NCBI RefSeq assembly: GCF_021401125.1
Contig: NZ_JACBFQ010000016.1
Location: 1 to 62,980 of the forward strand
Source: Xanthobacter sp. NM-59
GTDB taxonomy: Bacteria > Pseudomonadota > Alphaproteobacteria > Rhizobiales > Xanthobacteraceae
Length of the DNA stretch: 62,980 bases
Direction: 5' to 3'
The notes under the pieces are model-generated. The model saw only the letters and a program-made list of their open reading frames with translations, was not told where the DNA came from and did no database searches. A program made the translations under genes and the position numbers. Position 1 is the first letter of the stretch. The number at the start of each line of letters is the position of its first letter. Shown here in pieces: positions 15,171 to 23,500 of the stretch.

Positions 15171-15545
15171 TCAGTGGAATGGACGGCTCAGCTGGGCCGA
15201 GGCGAGAAGCTTTCCGTCGGCGCCCAATGCATTGACCGTCCACGTGTACATTCCGCCGACGCAGGGCGACGCATAGCCGATCGCACCCTTGGGAATATTG
15301 CCTTTCGGAGGTAGCGCGACATCGGCTCGGCCAAGCTCCCTCCCGTCCGGGCTGGTGAGCACGAACTGAAGCTGGTGTGTGCCGTCTGGGGCATTCTCCA
15401 CCTGGAATTTGGGGCTGCGCGGCAAGGGCGTGCACAGATCTGTGCCGATCCAGGTAAAATCCAATGTCATATCCGGCGAGGCCGCCAACGCGGCGGTGAC
15501 GCTGCCGCAAAGAACGCAGAGCACGAGGCTCAGTTTTTTCATCAA
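15171..15545 (-). CDS. Secreted small PEBP/YbhB-like protein (tentative)
   Basis: This 124-aa protein has a clear signal peptide (MMKKLSLVLCVLCGSVTAALA, cleavage near residue 22). The mature part resembles the YbhB/PEBP fold: SPKFQVENAPDGTHQLQFVL, then IPKGAIGYASPC and YTWTVNALGADGKLL. It is shorter than typical YbhB and lacks an obvious ligand-loop HW motif. It has two cysteines that could form a disulfide. It is probably periplasmic. The family assignment is by eye. Confidence 0.5.
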   Translation of the reverse strand: MMKKLSLVLCVLCGSVTAALAASPDMTLDFTWIGTDLCTPLPRSPKFQVENAPDGTHQLQFVLTSPDGRELGRADVALPPKGNIPKGAIGYASPCVGGMYTWTVNALGADGKLLASAQLSRPFH

Positions 15546-15691
15546 AGGCCCTCCGGCTTCGATGCCGAAGCCGACATCACGCTAGCACAGTTGGGCGGCC
15601 TCATTCGTGACGAGCGCGAAATTGTGGAAATATATCTAGAAATATTTTTGCACTCGACCGCCAGTGGCGGTGTTGTGTGGTAAAAAAGCAG

Positions 15692-15883
15692 ATGAACGCT
15701 AGATTTAACGTGAATGGCTGGGTCGAATTCGTCGTCGGCTTCCGCGCGCCGCCGGGCCGGTTCCGCATCATGCGTGTTCTGCCGCCGGACAAAGGCGAAC
15801 CGAGCTATCGGCTCAAGGGCGAGCATGAGGCGTTTGAACGTGTGGCCCGCGATTCAGAGCTGCGCCACTGGAAAGCTCAATAA
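15692..15883 (+). CDS. Small conserved-looking protein
   Basis: The product has 63 aa (MNARFNVNGWVEFVVGFRAPPG...KAQ). It is mixed alpha/beta and has no signal or metal site. An upstream GTG at 15677 is possible. It was not recognised. It sits alone between the PEBP-like gene and the first cold-shock gene. Confidence 0.5.
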   Translation: MNARFNVNGWVEFVVGFRAPPGRFRIMRVLPPDKGEPSYRLKGEHEAFERVARDSELRHWKAQ

Positions 15884-16063
15884 AATGATTTTCGGCCTTG
15901 CCATAAACACAATCGATCCATATCTTTCAGTTGTCTGATTTTGGACGGCTGATTTTCTGCGACACGCACGGCGCGTCCGACGATCTCTCCCTTCAATATC
16001 TAACTATTGTTTCGCCTGATCTGTCGGGCGGGATCCCCTCTGCACGATTGAAAGGAAATCGTC

Positions 16064-16273
16064 ATGAATATCGGCACCGTGAAGTGGTTCAATGCCACCA
16101 AGGGTTTTGGCTTCATTCAGCCCGAGAGCGGCGGCGCGGATGTGTTCGTGCACATCACGGCCGTGGAGCGGGCGGGCATGCAGTCCCTCGCTGAAGGGCA
16201 GCAGCTCCAGTTCGAGATCGTCCGGGACAACCGGACCGGCAAGAGCTCGGCGGGCAATCTTCAGGCCGCGTGA
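16064..16273 (+). CDS. Cold-shock domain protein (CspA family), copy 1
   Basis: This 69-aa single OB-fold has both RNA-binding motifs (RNP1 KGFGFIQ, RNP2 VFVHI) after [14 protein letters not shown]. It is an RNA chaperone of the cytoplasm. It has a 180-bp upstream gap and an AAAGGA ribosome site. A second csp gene lies at 19032, and both are followed by a similar TGACCRCGGATGTAC-type word. Confidence 0.93.
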   Translation: MNIGTVKWFNATKGFGFIQPESGGADVFVHITAVERAGMQSLAEGQQLQFEIVRDNRTGKSSAGNLQAA

Positions 16274-16339
16274 CGCTTTCGCGCCGTTGACCACGGATGT
16301 ACTGGCAACGGCTGAAGCGCGCTTGAAGAGAGCAGCGGA

Positions 16340-16369
16340 AGGCTCCGTCTCATCGAGGCGGGGCTTTTT
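16340..16369 (+). terminator. Rho-independent terminator after csp copy 1
   Basis: A 12-bp stem with G-U pairs (AGGCTCCGTCTC / GAGGCGGGGCTT), a 3-nt loop and a TTTTT run, 66 bp past the csp stop. Confidence 0.75.
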
Positions 16370-16437
16370 GTTGTTGAGCGGATGTCTCGGCGCAAGCTCT
16401 CAGTATTTGACGGTGTCTCGCGCCGATTTTTATCCCA

Positions 16438-16677
16438 TTATATTTGCTTCGCGGCGCATTTCAGGCACCAGTTCCAATAAGCATCAATGCCCTGTTGGAT
16501 GGTGTGCTGAATTGGGCGGCCGGAAATATCGATGAGTTGCGCGTCGAGCTGCGCGGCGACGATTTGCCAGAAGCGGTCGACAAAAGGCTGAATGTCGGCT
16601 TCGAGGGTCATCCCCTGCGCGCGTAAGCCCCGTTCGCAGACGGAGCGGGCGATCGCCTCATTGGTGAGGGTGGGCAC
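16438..16677 (-). CDS. Small unknown protein
   Basis: This 79-aa protein starts with GTG at 16677, one base after the stop of the DUF982-like gene, so the pair is probably an operon. The sequence (EAIARSVCERGLRAQGM, DRFWQIVAAQLDAQL, GIDAYWNWCLKCAAKQI) is helical with three cysteines. Function unknown. Confidence 0.5.
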   Translation of the reverse strand: MPTLTNEAIARSVCERGLRAQGMTLEADIQPFVDRFWQIVAAQLDAQLIDISGRPIQHTIQQGIDAYWNWCLKCAAKQI

Positions 16678-16678
16678 G

Positions 16679-16924
16679 TCATGCCCCTCGTGTCAGCTTC
16701 ACGTTCCCAGAGCGCTGCATGGCATCGGCGAACGTGGCGACGGCAAGCCAGGCCCGGTCCGTCAGGAGGGGATTGGACGCTCCCGCGATCTGGTCCAGCA
16801 GGGAGCCGGCATGCTCACCCATGGGATGGCACCGAACGAAGATGGCGGCCTCGTCAAGGGAGCGTATCTCCTGGATCTCTCCGCCGACGGAAAGTCGAAG
16901 TTCATGGATCATGGGCTGGGGCAT
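16679..16924 (-). CDS. DUF982-like small protein
   Basis: The product is 81 aa from ATG 16924, chosen for a GGAG site 7 nt upstream and for the usual 80-90 aa family size. IHELRLSVGGEIQEIRSLDEAAIF, then a HPMGEHAG segment and TDRAWLAVATFADAM resemble rhizobial DUF982 proteins, whose function is unknown. A 127-aa version from 17062 is possible. Confidence 0.5.
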   Translation of the reverse strand: MPQPMIHELRLSVGGEIQEIRSLDEAAIFVRCHPMGEHAGSLLDQIAGASNPLLTDRAWLAVATFADAMQRSGNVKLTRGA

Positions 16925-17461
16925 TGAAGGCTCCAAATTTGGGGTGCTGCGGACACGCAAGCCACCTGCCATTTCGGCGAGCCTCACGATGAGAGCATCG
17001 TCGGTGAGGAATGCGGTTTTCGGATGTCCGTGGAATCGAGAAGGCATGCTCGCCAAACTCATTCGCCGACCACGGAGGGGCTCAGCTCAGTGCGGCAGAG
17101 CCCTTTGAGGCTAAGGGTATCCAGCTCCATTGTCAGAGCTTCACAGCGGAACTTGGTTCACTCGGTCACAAATGGTGAGGGATGCACGCTCAAGGTGAAG
17201 GTCAAAGGTGTGGGCTGGGGCGCTCACAGGTAAGCTCATGGCCGGTGTGGACAAGTATCTGAACCTCGCTTTCGGGTAAAGCTGGCGATATCCAGGACCG
17301 AAGAGCGAGGCGTGACTGGCGGCGTCACCAATGGTGCAGGGCTTTTTGAAAGCGATCATCAAAGGGCCCGCGTCCGGGAGGCGCAGATCTGTGCCTTTGC
17401 ACGATCCTGTAATATTTACGAAAACACCGTACACGACAGCCTATGTGTGATATTGTAATTC
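16925..17461. other. Intergenic stretch without a supported gene
   Basis: Nothing recognisable was found here. The second half is AT-richer than the surroundings. A perfect 8-bp inverted repeat TTGTAATT/AATTACAA (17453-17460 and 17470-17477) spans the start codon of the next gene and could be an operator. Confidence 0.3.
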
Positions 17462-17734
17462 ATGACACCAATTACAACACATCAAAATCACATCTCCACT
17501 GCAGACAGCCGTCGCCAGCTGGAGGAATCCATAGGGCGTGCCATGGAGCGCTATAGAAGCGACTTCGAGGCTGTCCGCGAGAAGAGCGCTCGGCTGCGTG
17601 CCGAGCGGGAAGCCCTTGAGGCGGAGAACGCCTCGACGCGTGCGGCAGGCAAAAGACTGAACCGCCCCCCGGCAAGCCGATGCAGAACGGCTTCGTCGAG
17701 AGCTTCAACGGCCCGCTGCGGGGCGAGTGCGTGA
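17462..17734 (+). pseudogene. Small coiled-coil protein, 3' end replaced by IS3 remnant
   Basis: The first ~65 codons encode a charged helical/coiled-coil sequence ([38 protein letters not shown]). From about 17668 the DNA encodes an IS3-family transposase in a different frame, so the last ~22 residues of this frame are a by-product. It looks like a gene cut by insertion and later decay. The original function is unknown. Confidence 0.45.
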
Positions 17735-17787
17735 ATGAGCCCCTGTTCTCAAACCTAGCGCACGCTCGCGCCATCATCATTTCATGA
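17668..17787 (+). mobile_element. IS3-family transposase (OrfB) fragment
   Basis: One frame reads [19 protein letters not shown], then ECVNEPLF and [10 protein letters not shown] before a stop at 17787. This is the region of IS3-family DDE transposases around the final glutamate (the FVESFNG...REC motif). Only about 40 codons remain; no terminal repeats or OrfA were seen. It abuts the transglutaminase-like gene end. Confidence 0.8.
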
Positions 17788-18666
17788 CGTGAGGTGGACA
17801 TCCACAATCATGTCCCGGAAGGCGTTGCTGCCGATGAAGCTCCCTTGCACCGGAACGGCCTGGCGGATGTCACGCACCACCGCCACCGGAATGAGATTGA
17901 AGCCGCCCATGCTGCGGTTGGTGGGGTCGAAGGGGATCCAGCCGGCGCCTGGAACGAACACCTCCGCCCAGGCATGAGTCGACCCCGTGCCTTGAGAGCC
18001 CACGAAAGCCCCGGCCGGGTTGTAGAGATAGCCCGACACGATCCGTGCACCGAAGCCCAAGCTGCGGACGGTTTCCACGAAGAGAACGGCAAAATCCCGG
18101 CACGAGCCCCAGCCGCGATCGAGGGTTTCGACCGGCGACTGCGTCCCCTCCGCATCCCGGCTCTGATAGGAGATCTGTTGGGATACGCCGGCGCTCAAAT
18201 CCTTGAGCAAGGAGAGGGTGTCGGTGGAGTTCCCCCGGACAAAGCCCAGCGCCCAGCTCCGCAGCCGCCCAGAGGCGTCGGGAAACTGAGGGATGCCCAA
18301 CGCGCCGAGATCGGTCCATTCGTCGTCGGAATAGCGAAACGGGAAGGACACAGCGGAGCCCGCGATGGCGAACAACGGCCATGGTACGGCATCGAGCTGC
18401 AATTGGGTCGTGCTGTCGATCACCAGATGGTCGCTGGTGGTGAAGAATGTCGCCGTGGCGACCGCGTTGCCGAAGACATCCTGGGCCCAGTTCATCGTCG
18501 CCGCCGGTGTCAGCGTCACCTCGTTCGACGTCACCCGCAGGTCGCGGCTCTCGCGCGGGCGGAGCATCAGCCGGTGCGGCCCGAATGATACCGGCCGATG
18601 GAAGCGATAGGTGGTGGTGTGGCGGATCTGGAGAGGGATCAAAGGCGCTCCATCGGGCTTGGTCAC
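17782..18666 (-). CDS. Transglutaminase-like protein with N-terminal beta region
   Basis: The protein has 294 aa. Residues ~12-100 match the bacterial transglutaminase N-terminal region ([28 protein letters not shown]). The core carries the full triad: Cys in [20 protein letters not shown], His in [16 protein letters not shown] and Asp in IPFDPTN. It has no signal peptide. Its role may be an amidase, protease or cross-linker in the cytoplasm. Its stop overlaps the IS3 fragment's end by a few bases, so the 3' end may have been trimmed. Confidence 0.85.
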   Translation of the reverse strand: MTKPDGAPLIPLQIRHTTTYRFHRPVSFGPHRLMLRPRESRDLRVTSNEVTLTPAATMNWAQDVFGNAVATATFFTTSDHLVIDSTTQLQLDAVPWPLFAIAGSAVSFPFRYSDDEWTDLGALGIPQFPDASGRLRSWALGFVRGNSTDTLSLLKDLSAGVSQQISYQSRDAEGTQSPVETLDRGWGSCRDFAVLFVETVRSLGFGARIVSGYLYNPAGAFVGSQGTGSTHAWAEVFVPGAGWIPFDPTNRSMGGFNLIPVAVVRDIRQAVPVQGSFIGSNAFRDMIVDVHLTS

Positions 18667-19031
18667 GGCTGAGGTCTTGACGGGGATGCGAACGCAACCG
18701 CGTCACTGTGGCCTGAGCCCGGCCGGTTGAAAGGCCCCGAGCTCCATCCCCCGTTCGCGCCGGGAGACGCGCCACAGAGCAGGGGGTAAAAGGGACCCTC
18801 ATTTATTTAGCATAGAATGGGCCACAAACAGCGATCGGCGATTAACATTCATAAAATATTGTTGCCATTCCCGGAATTGTGGAGCATATTCATTTCGTCG
18901 ATAGACAGCCAGATCACTTGGCTTCGCGCAGAATTCGCTTTTGCGCTCAACCAAAACTTCTCGCCAGAAAATGCGATTTCGACGACCAGCCGCCGGCTGG
19001 TGAGCTAAACATTACATTGAAAGGGTTTCCC
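18667..19031. other. Intergenic region ahead of csp copy 2
   Basis: 365 bp without a supported gene. The part from about 18800 is AT-rich and probably holds the promoter and a long untranslated leader, as is common for cold-shock genes. No motif clear enough to place a start site was found. Confidence 0.35.
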
Positions 19032-19244
19032 ATGACTGAGGGAACCGTGAAGTGGTTCAACGCCCAGAAGGGCTTTGGATTCATCGCCCCCAATGCGGGC
19101 GGCAGCGATGCCTTCGTCCATATCAGCGCCGTGGAGCGCTCGGGCCTTGGCCAGCTGCGCGAAGGTCAGAAGGTGGGCTTCGAGCTCGTCGCTGACCGCA
19201 AGAGCGGCAAGATGGCCGCTGACATGCTCAAGGACCTGAGCTGA
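19032..19244 (+). CDS. Cold-shock domain protein (CspA family), copy 2
   Basis: This 70-aa OB-fold protein ([18 protein letters not shown]...DAFVHISAVERSG) has intact RNP1 and RNP2. It is about as similar to copy 1 as family members usually are. An AAAGGG site precedes ATG 19032. It is likely an RNA chaperone. Confidence 0.93.
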   Translation: MTEGTVKWFNAQKGFGFIAPNAGGSDAFVHISAVERSGLGQLREGQKVGFELVADRKSGKMAADMLKDLS

Positions 19245-19372
19245 CCTCAGCGGCCGGCATCCCGAGTCTTTCGGGACGCTGGCCCTGCGCATCGCCTCCA
19301 AAATGGCTGACCGCGGATGTACCGGCAGTCCCGGCAGCGATGCGCCATTCCCTGGCCCTGCAGGGCGATCGG

Positions 19373-19406
19373 CGCCTTGTGGCCTTTGAGGTCGCAGGGC
19401 GTTTTT
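19373..19406 (+). terminator. Terminator after csp copy 2
   Basis: A 12-bp stem with three wobble pairs (CGCCTTGTGGCC / GGTCGCAGGGCG), loop TTTGA and a five-T run, about 130 bp past the csp stop. Confidence 0.65.
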
Positions 19407-19451
19407 CGTCTCACCCGCAGAATCAATCGACGCGCCCTATAGGAGACGATC

Positions 19452-19580
19452 ATGGCCAAAGGACAGATGCGCGGCAATCGCGAAGCGAAGAAGCCGAAGA
19501 AAATCAAGGTGCCGGAGGCGTCACCTTCCTTCGTGAAGGGGACGCCCGTGTCCGTAGGGCCTCCCAAGAAGAAGAGCTGA
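19452..19580 (+). CDS. Very small lysine-rich protein
   Basis: This 42-aa product starts MAKGQMRGNREAKKPKKIK and ends GPPKKKS. It is highly basic and low in hydrophobics, with an AGGAG site 7 nt upstream of ATG. I recognise similar short basic proteins near csp genes in Hyphomicrobiales but know no function; nucleic-acid binding is a guess. Confidence 0.55.
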   Translation: MAKGQMRGNREAKKPKKIKVPEASPSFVKGTPVSVGPPKKKS

Positions 19581-19589
19581 GGTGCTGTC

Positions 19590-19892
19590 ATGAATGTCCG
19601 AACCCGCGAGGCCGTGATCACGTTCGATCATCCTTTTCACCTCAGCGAAGCTGAGGGCGTCCTGCCGGCAGGAACCTATCGTATCGCCATCGACGAGGAG
19701 CAGCTTCTCGGCCTTTCCTTCGTCGCTTATCGGCGCGTGGCGACGATGCTGCACACGCCGGCCCTCGCGGCGCCACAGGGCAGGAGCGCGATCCTGTCGG
19801 TGGATGCAGCCGAACTCGATGCCGCCCTGCTGAACGACCAGCGGCAGTCCGCCAAGGACCGTGACGCTCGTTCTTCTGCTGCCGCCACCTAA
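19590..19892 (+). CDS. Small conserved protein of unknown function
   Basis: The product has 100 aa (MNVRTREAVITFDHPFHLSEAEGVLPAGTY...). It begins 9 bp after the lysine-rich gene and is probably cotranscribed. The pattern (FHLSEAEGVLPAGTYRIAIDEE, LSFVAYRRVATML) suggests a small beta-sandwich. No catalytic motif or signal peptide. Confidence 0.6.
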   Translation: MNVRTREAVITFDHPFHLSEAEGVLPAGTYRIAIDEEQLLGLSFVAYRRVATMLHTPALAAPQGRSAILSVDAAELDAALLNDQRQSAKDRDARSSAAAT

Positions 19893-19919
19893 AGGGGGTG
19901 CCTCTAACAGGAAATCTCG

Positions 19920-20183
19920 ATGCCACTCCAGTTTCCCAACGCCAGCCGCATCTACGACCCGGTCCGGCGCTGCGTGACCTTCTGGGGGCACGATTCTGCC
20001 TTCGAGGTCGCGTTCCACCTCGATGCTGATGTCCTGCAGCGATTCAGCCCCCAGGCTGGGCAGGACGAAGCCGCATCGCTGCGGGCCTTTGACATGAACC
20101 GGGTCCGGATCGAGCGTGTCGCAAGCGGCGTCTATGCGCGTCGGCGGCAAAGCTTCCACCGCCTCTCCGCGTCCGACTTTTAG
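19920..20183 (+). CDS. DUF1488 family protein
   Basis: This 87-aa protein follows the DUF1488 pattern: LQFPNASRIYDPVRRCVTFW, GHDSAFEVAFHLDADVL, then LRAFDMNRVRIERVASGVY. Members are small cytoplasmic proteins of unknown function, common in Hyphomicrobiales. It is the third gene of a tight series beginning at 19452. Confidence 0.7.
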   Translation: MPLQFPNASRIYDPVRRCVTFWGHDSAFEVAFHLDADVLQRFSPQAGQDEAASLRAFDMNRVRIERVASGVYARRRQSFHRLSASDF

Positions 20184-20268
20184 GACCAGCGCACTTTCGA
20201 CCAACGTCCCGGCACCGTCGCAAGACAGCGCGCGCCATACACCACGGAAGAAAGGCGGGCATGTCGCC

Positions 20269-20490
20269 ATGAACAAAGGCCTTCACATCATTTTCCAGTC
20301 GCTCGACGCCGAGCATGTCCTCGCCCGGGTGGTCTGGCGCGAGCAAGACAGCGGTGGCGGAACCGTTACGCTCGAGATTCCCGTCCGCAACAGCGCCGCC
20401 GCGCCAAAGAGCAACGTGCAGCTTCAGGCGGACGCACGGGCCCTGGCCATCCGGTTCGCCCGAGCCTTCGCCGACACGATCCAGGATTAG
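20269..20490 (+). CDS. Small unknown protein
   Basis: The product has 73 aa (MNKGLHIIFQSLDAEHVLARVVWREQ...ADTIQD), two short beta-like segments then a helix. It was not recognised. It sits 100 bp ahead of the glucan synthase gene. Confidence 0.45.
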   Translation: MNKGLHIIFQSLDAEHVLARVVWREQDSGGGTVTLEIPVRNSAAAPKSNVQLQADARALAIRFARAFADTIQD

Positions 20491-20590
20491 CCCGTCGCAC
20501 CCCCGGTCATAGACCGCGCGCGGCGCTGCCCTCCGGCGCCACTCTCCGCATTGCAGATCGTGGTCCGCACCGCGCGTTAGAAAGGTCCAT

Positions 20591-23500
20591 TTGCTCACGC
20601 TTCTTCTCCGCGCCATCGGGCGCGCGCCCGCCTCATCCCCTTGGAATGACCAACCCGTCCGTGAGGAGCTGTTCGGTGTGGAGCGGCTCGAAGAGCACGC
20701 CCGCAGCCTGGCGGCAGCCCAGACGGTGGAGCCTCGGCTCGCCAAGGGGCATGCGCTCTCGGTTCGCCTCGCCGACAATGGCGCCGTCCTGCTGGCGGCC
20801 TATCGCGCCATCGCTGCGGCCGTCGCCGAAGGCGGTGCCATCACCCCTTCTGCGGAATGGTTGATCGACAATTATCATCTGGTGGAAAGGCAGATTCGGG
20901 AGATCCGCTCCGATCTGCCGCCGGGCTTCTATCGCCAGCTGCCCAAGCTCGCCGGCGGGCCGTTCGTTGGATATCCGCGCGTGTTCGGGGTGGCATGGGC
21001 GTTCGTGGCCCATACCGACAGCCGCTTCGATCCCGGGATGCTGTCGCGCTACCTTGAGGCCTACCAGGAGATCCAGCCGCTGACCATCGGCGAGCTTTGG
21101 GCAGTCTCCATCACCTTGCGGATCGTTCTCATCGAGAATCTCCGGCGACTGGCCCAGGCGATTGTCGACGACCGTATCGCCCGGCGCGAGGCAGATGCCG
21201 TGGCCGATCGGCTGCTGGGTGCCGGCGGGACGCCCGGCGGACCCGTCGCAACCGTGCTCGCCAATTACGAGCAAGGACGGCTGGCGGACGCCTTCGCCGT
21301 CCAATTGGTCCACCGGCTGCGCGACCAGGACCCAGGGATCACGCCGGCCCTTGTCTGGCTCGATCAGCGCCTGACAGCGCAGCATACGACTGCCGATACG
21401 GTGGTACGCGAGGTGCACCGCGGCCAGGGCGCGGCGAACGTGACCATCCGCAACATCATCACCAGCCTGCGGCTGATCTCCGACCTGGACTGGCAGGACA
21501 TGTTCGAGCGCACCAGCCTCGTGCACGCCATGCTGGCCGGCGGAAGCGCCTTTGAGGAGATGGATTTTCCAACCCGCAATCTCTACCGCGACGCCATCGA
21601 GCAGTTGGCGCGCGGATCAGGCCGCACCGAGCTTGAGATCGCCCGCGAGGCCATTGCCGCAACCGAGCGGGCTTGCGGCGTGCTCTGCGACCAGGAGGGG
21701 CTCCGGCGCGACAGCGAGCCCGGCTACCACCTGATCGGAGGCGGTCGTCGCGCATTCGAACGTCAGGTCGGATTTCGCCTGCCCATGGGCAACATTTCCA
21801 CCCGACTGAACCGGGCCTTCGGCGTCGGCGGCTATGTGGGCGCCATCGCCATCGCGGCAGCGGCGCTCCTGGCCCTGCCACTGCTGGCGCTCGCAGCCGC
21901 CGGCCTCGGCGCGGCGCAGCTCGTTCTGCTTGGCCTGCTCGGGGCCGTTCCGGCAATCGACGCCGCGGTTGCGCTGGTCAATCGCGCCATGAGCTTCGGT
22001 TTCGGGGCGACGGCCCTGCCGGCTCTGGAGCTGCGCGATGGCGTTCCCTCGCATCTGCGCACTCTGGTGGCAGTGCCCACGCTGCTGACGAACCCCGCAT
22101 CCATCGAAGAAAATATTGAGCGGCTGGAGATCCATCACCTCGCCAGCCCCGAAGGCGACCTTCATTTCGCGCTCCTGTCCGACTGGACCGATACCCAGAC
22201 CGAGCATGCGGACGGCGACGACGCTCTGGTCGCCCTGGCCGCGGCAGGGATCGCTCGCCTCAACGCGCGTTATGGGCCCGCGCCGGGCGGCGCCCGGTTC
22301 GCCCTGCTGCACCGTCGGCGGGTGTGGAATGCAGGCGAGGCGCGCTGGATCGGCTGGGAGCGCAAGCGCGGCAAGCTGCATGAGCTGAACCGCCTCCTGC
22401 GCGGTGCCTCCGACACCACCTTCATGAACATCGCCGGATGCCCGCCGAAGCTGCCGGAAGACGTGCGCTATGTGGTGACGCTGGACGCGGATACCCGGCT
22501 GCCGCGCGACACGGTCCGCCGGCTCATCGGCAAGATGGCGCACCCGCTCAACCGGCCCAGCTTCGATGCGGCGTCAGGCCGGGTGGTGGAGGGCTATGGC
22601 GTGCTCCAGCCGCGCGTGACGCCATCGCTGCCCATGGGCGCGGAAGGCTCGCTGTTCCAGCGCACCTTCTCCTCCATGAGCGGCATCGACCCGTACGGCT
22701 CGGCCGTGTCCGACGTCTATCAGGACCTGTCCGGCGAAGGCTCCTACGCCGGCAAGGGCATCTATGACGTGGACGCGTTCGAGGCCTCCCTGGACGGGCG
22801 CGTGCCGGATTCGGCCCTGCTCAGCCATGACCTCTTCGAGGGGGTGTTCGCCCGCGCTGGCCTCGCCTCCGATGTGGAGGTGGTGGAGGAGTTTCCCGCC
22901 CGCTACGACGTCAGCGCCCTGAGGCGCCATCGCTGGGCCCGCGGCGACTGGCAGCTTCTGCCCTGGATTTTCGGGCGAGGTCCCCAGCGCCCCGACGCCA
23001 CCCATGGCTTCGGCGCCATCCCCGTCATGGGGCGCTGGAAGATGCTCGACAATCTGCGCCGATCTTTGTCCGCGCCTCTGGCCGTCGCCGCCCTCGCTGC
23101 CGGCTGGACGCTACCCTTTGCCGCCGCGCTGTTTTGGACCGTCGTCGTGCTGTTCACCCTTACCCTGCCCAATCTCATTCCGGTCCTCGCCGCCATCGTG
23201 CCCCGGCAGCGCGGCATCGCCGTGGCAAGCCATCTGCGGGCGCTCCTGGGGGATCTGCGCCTGGCGGCGCTGCAATCCGCGCTCACGGTGGTGTTCCTCG
23301 CCCATGAAGCATGGCTGATGGGCGATGCCATCGCTCGCACGCTCTGGCGGCTGATGGTCACCCGTAAGCACCTCTTGGAATGGGTGCCCGCCGCGCAGGC
23401 GAGCCTTGCCCGACGCCCCGACCTTGCCGGTTCCTATCGCCGGATGGCCGGCGCTCTGGTCATCGCCGTGACGGCGATGATCGTCGCGATCCTCGCCGGA

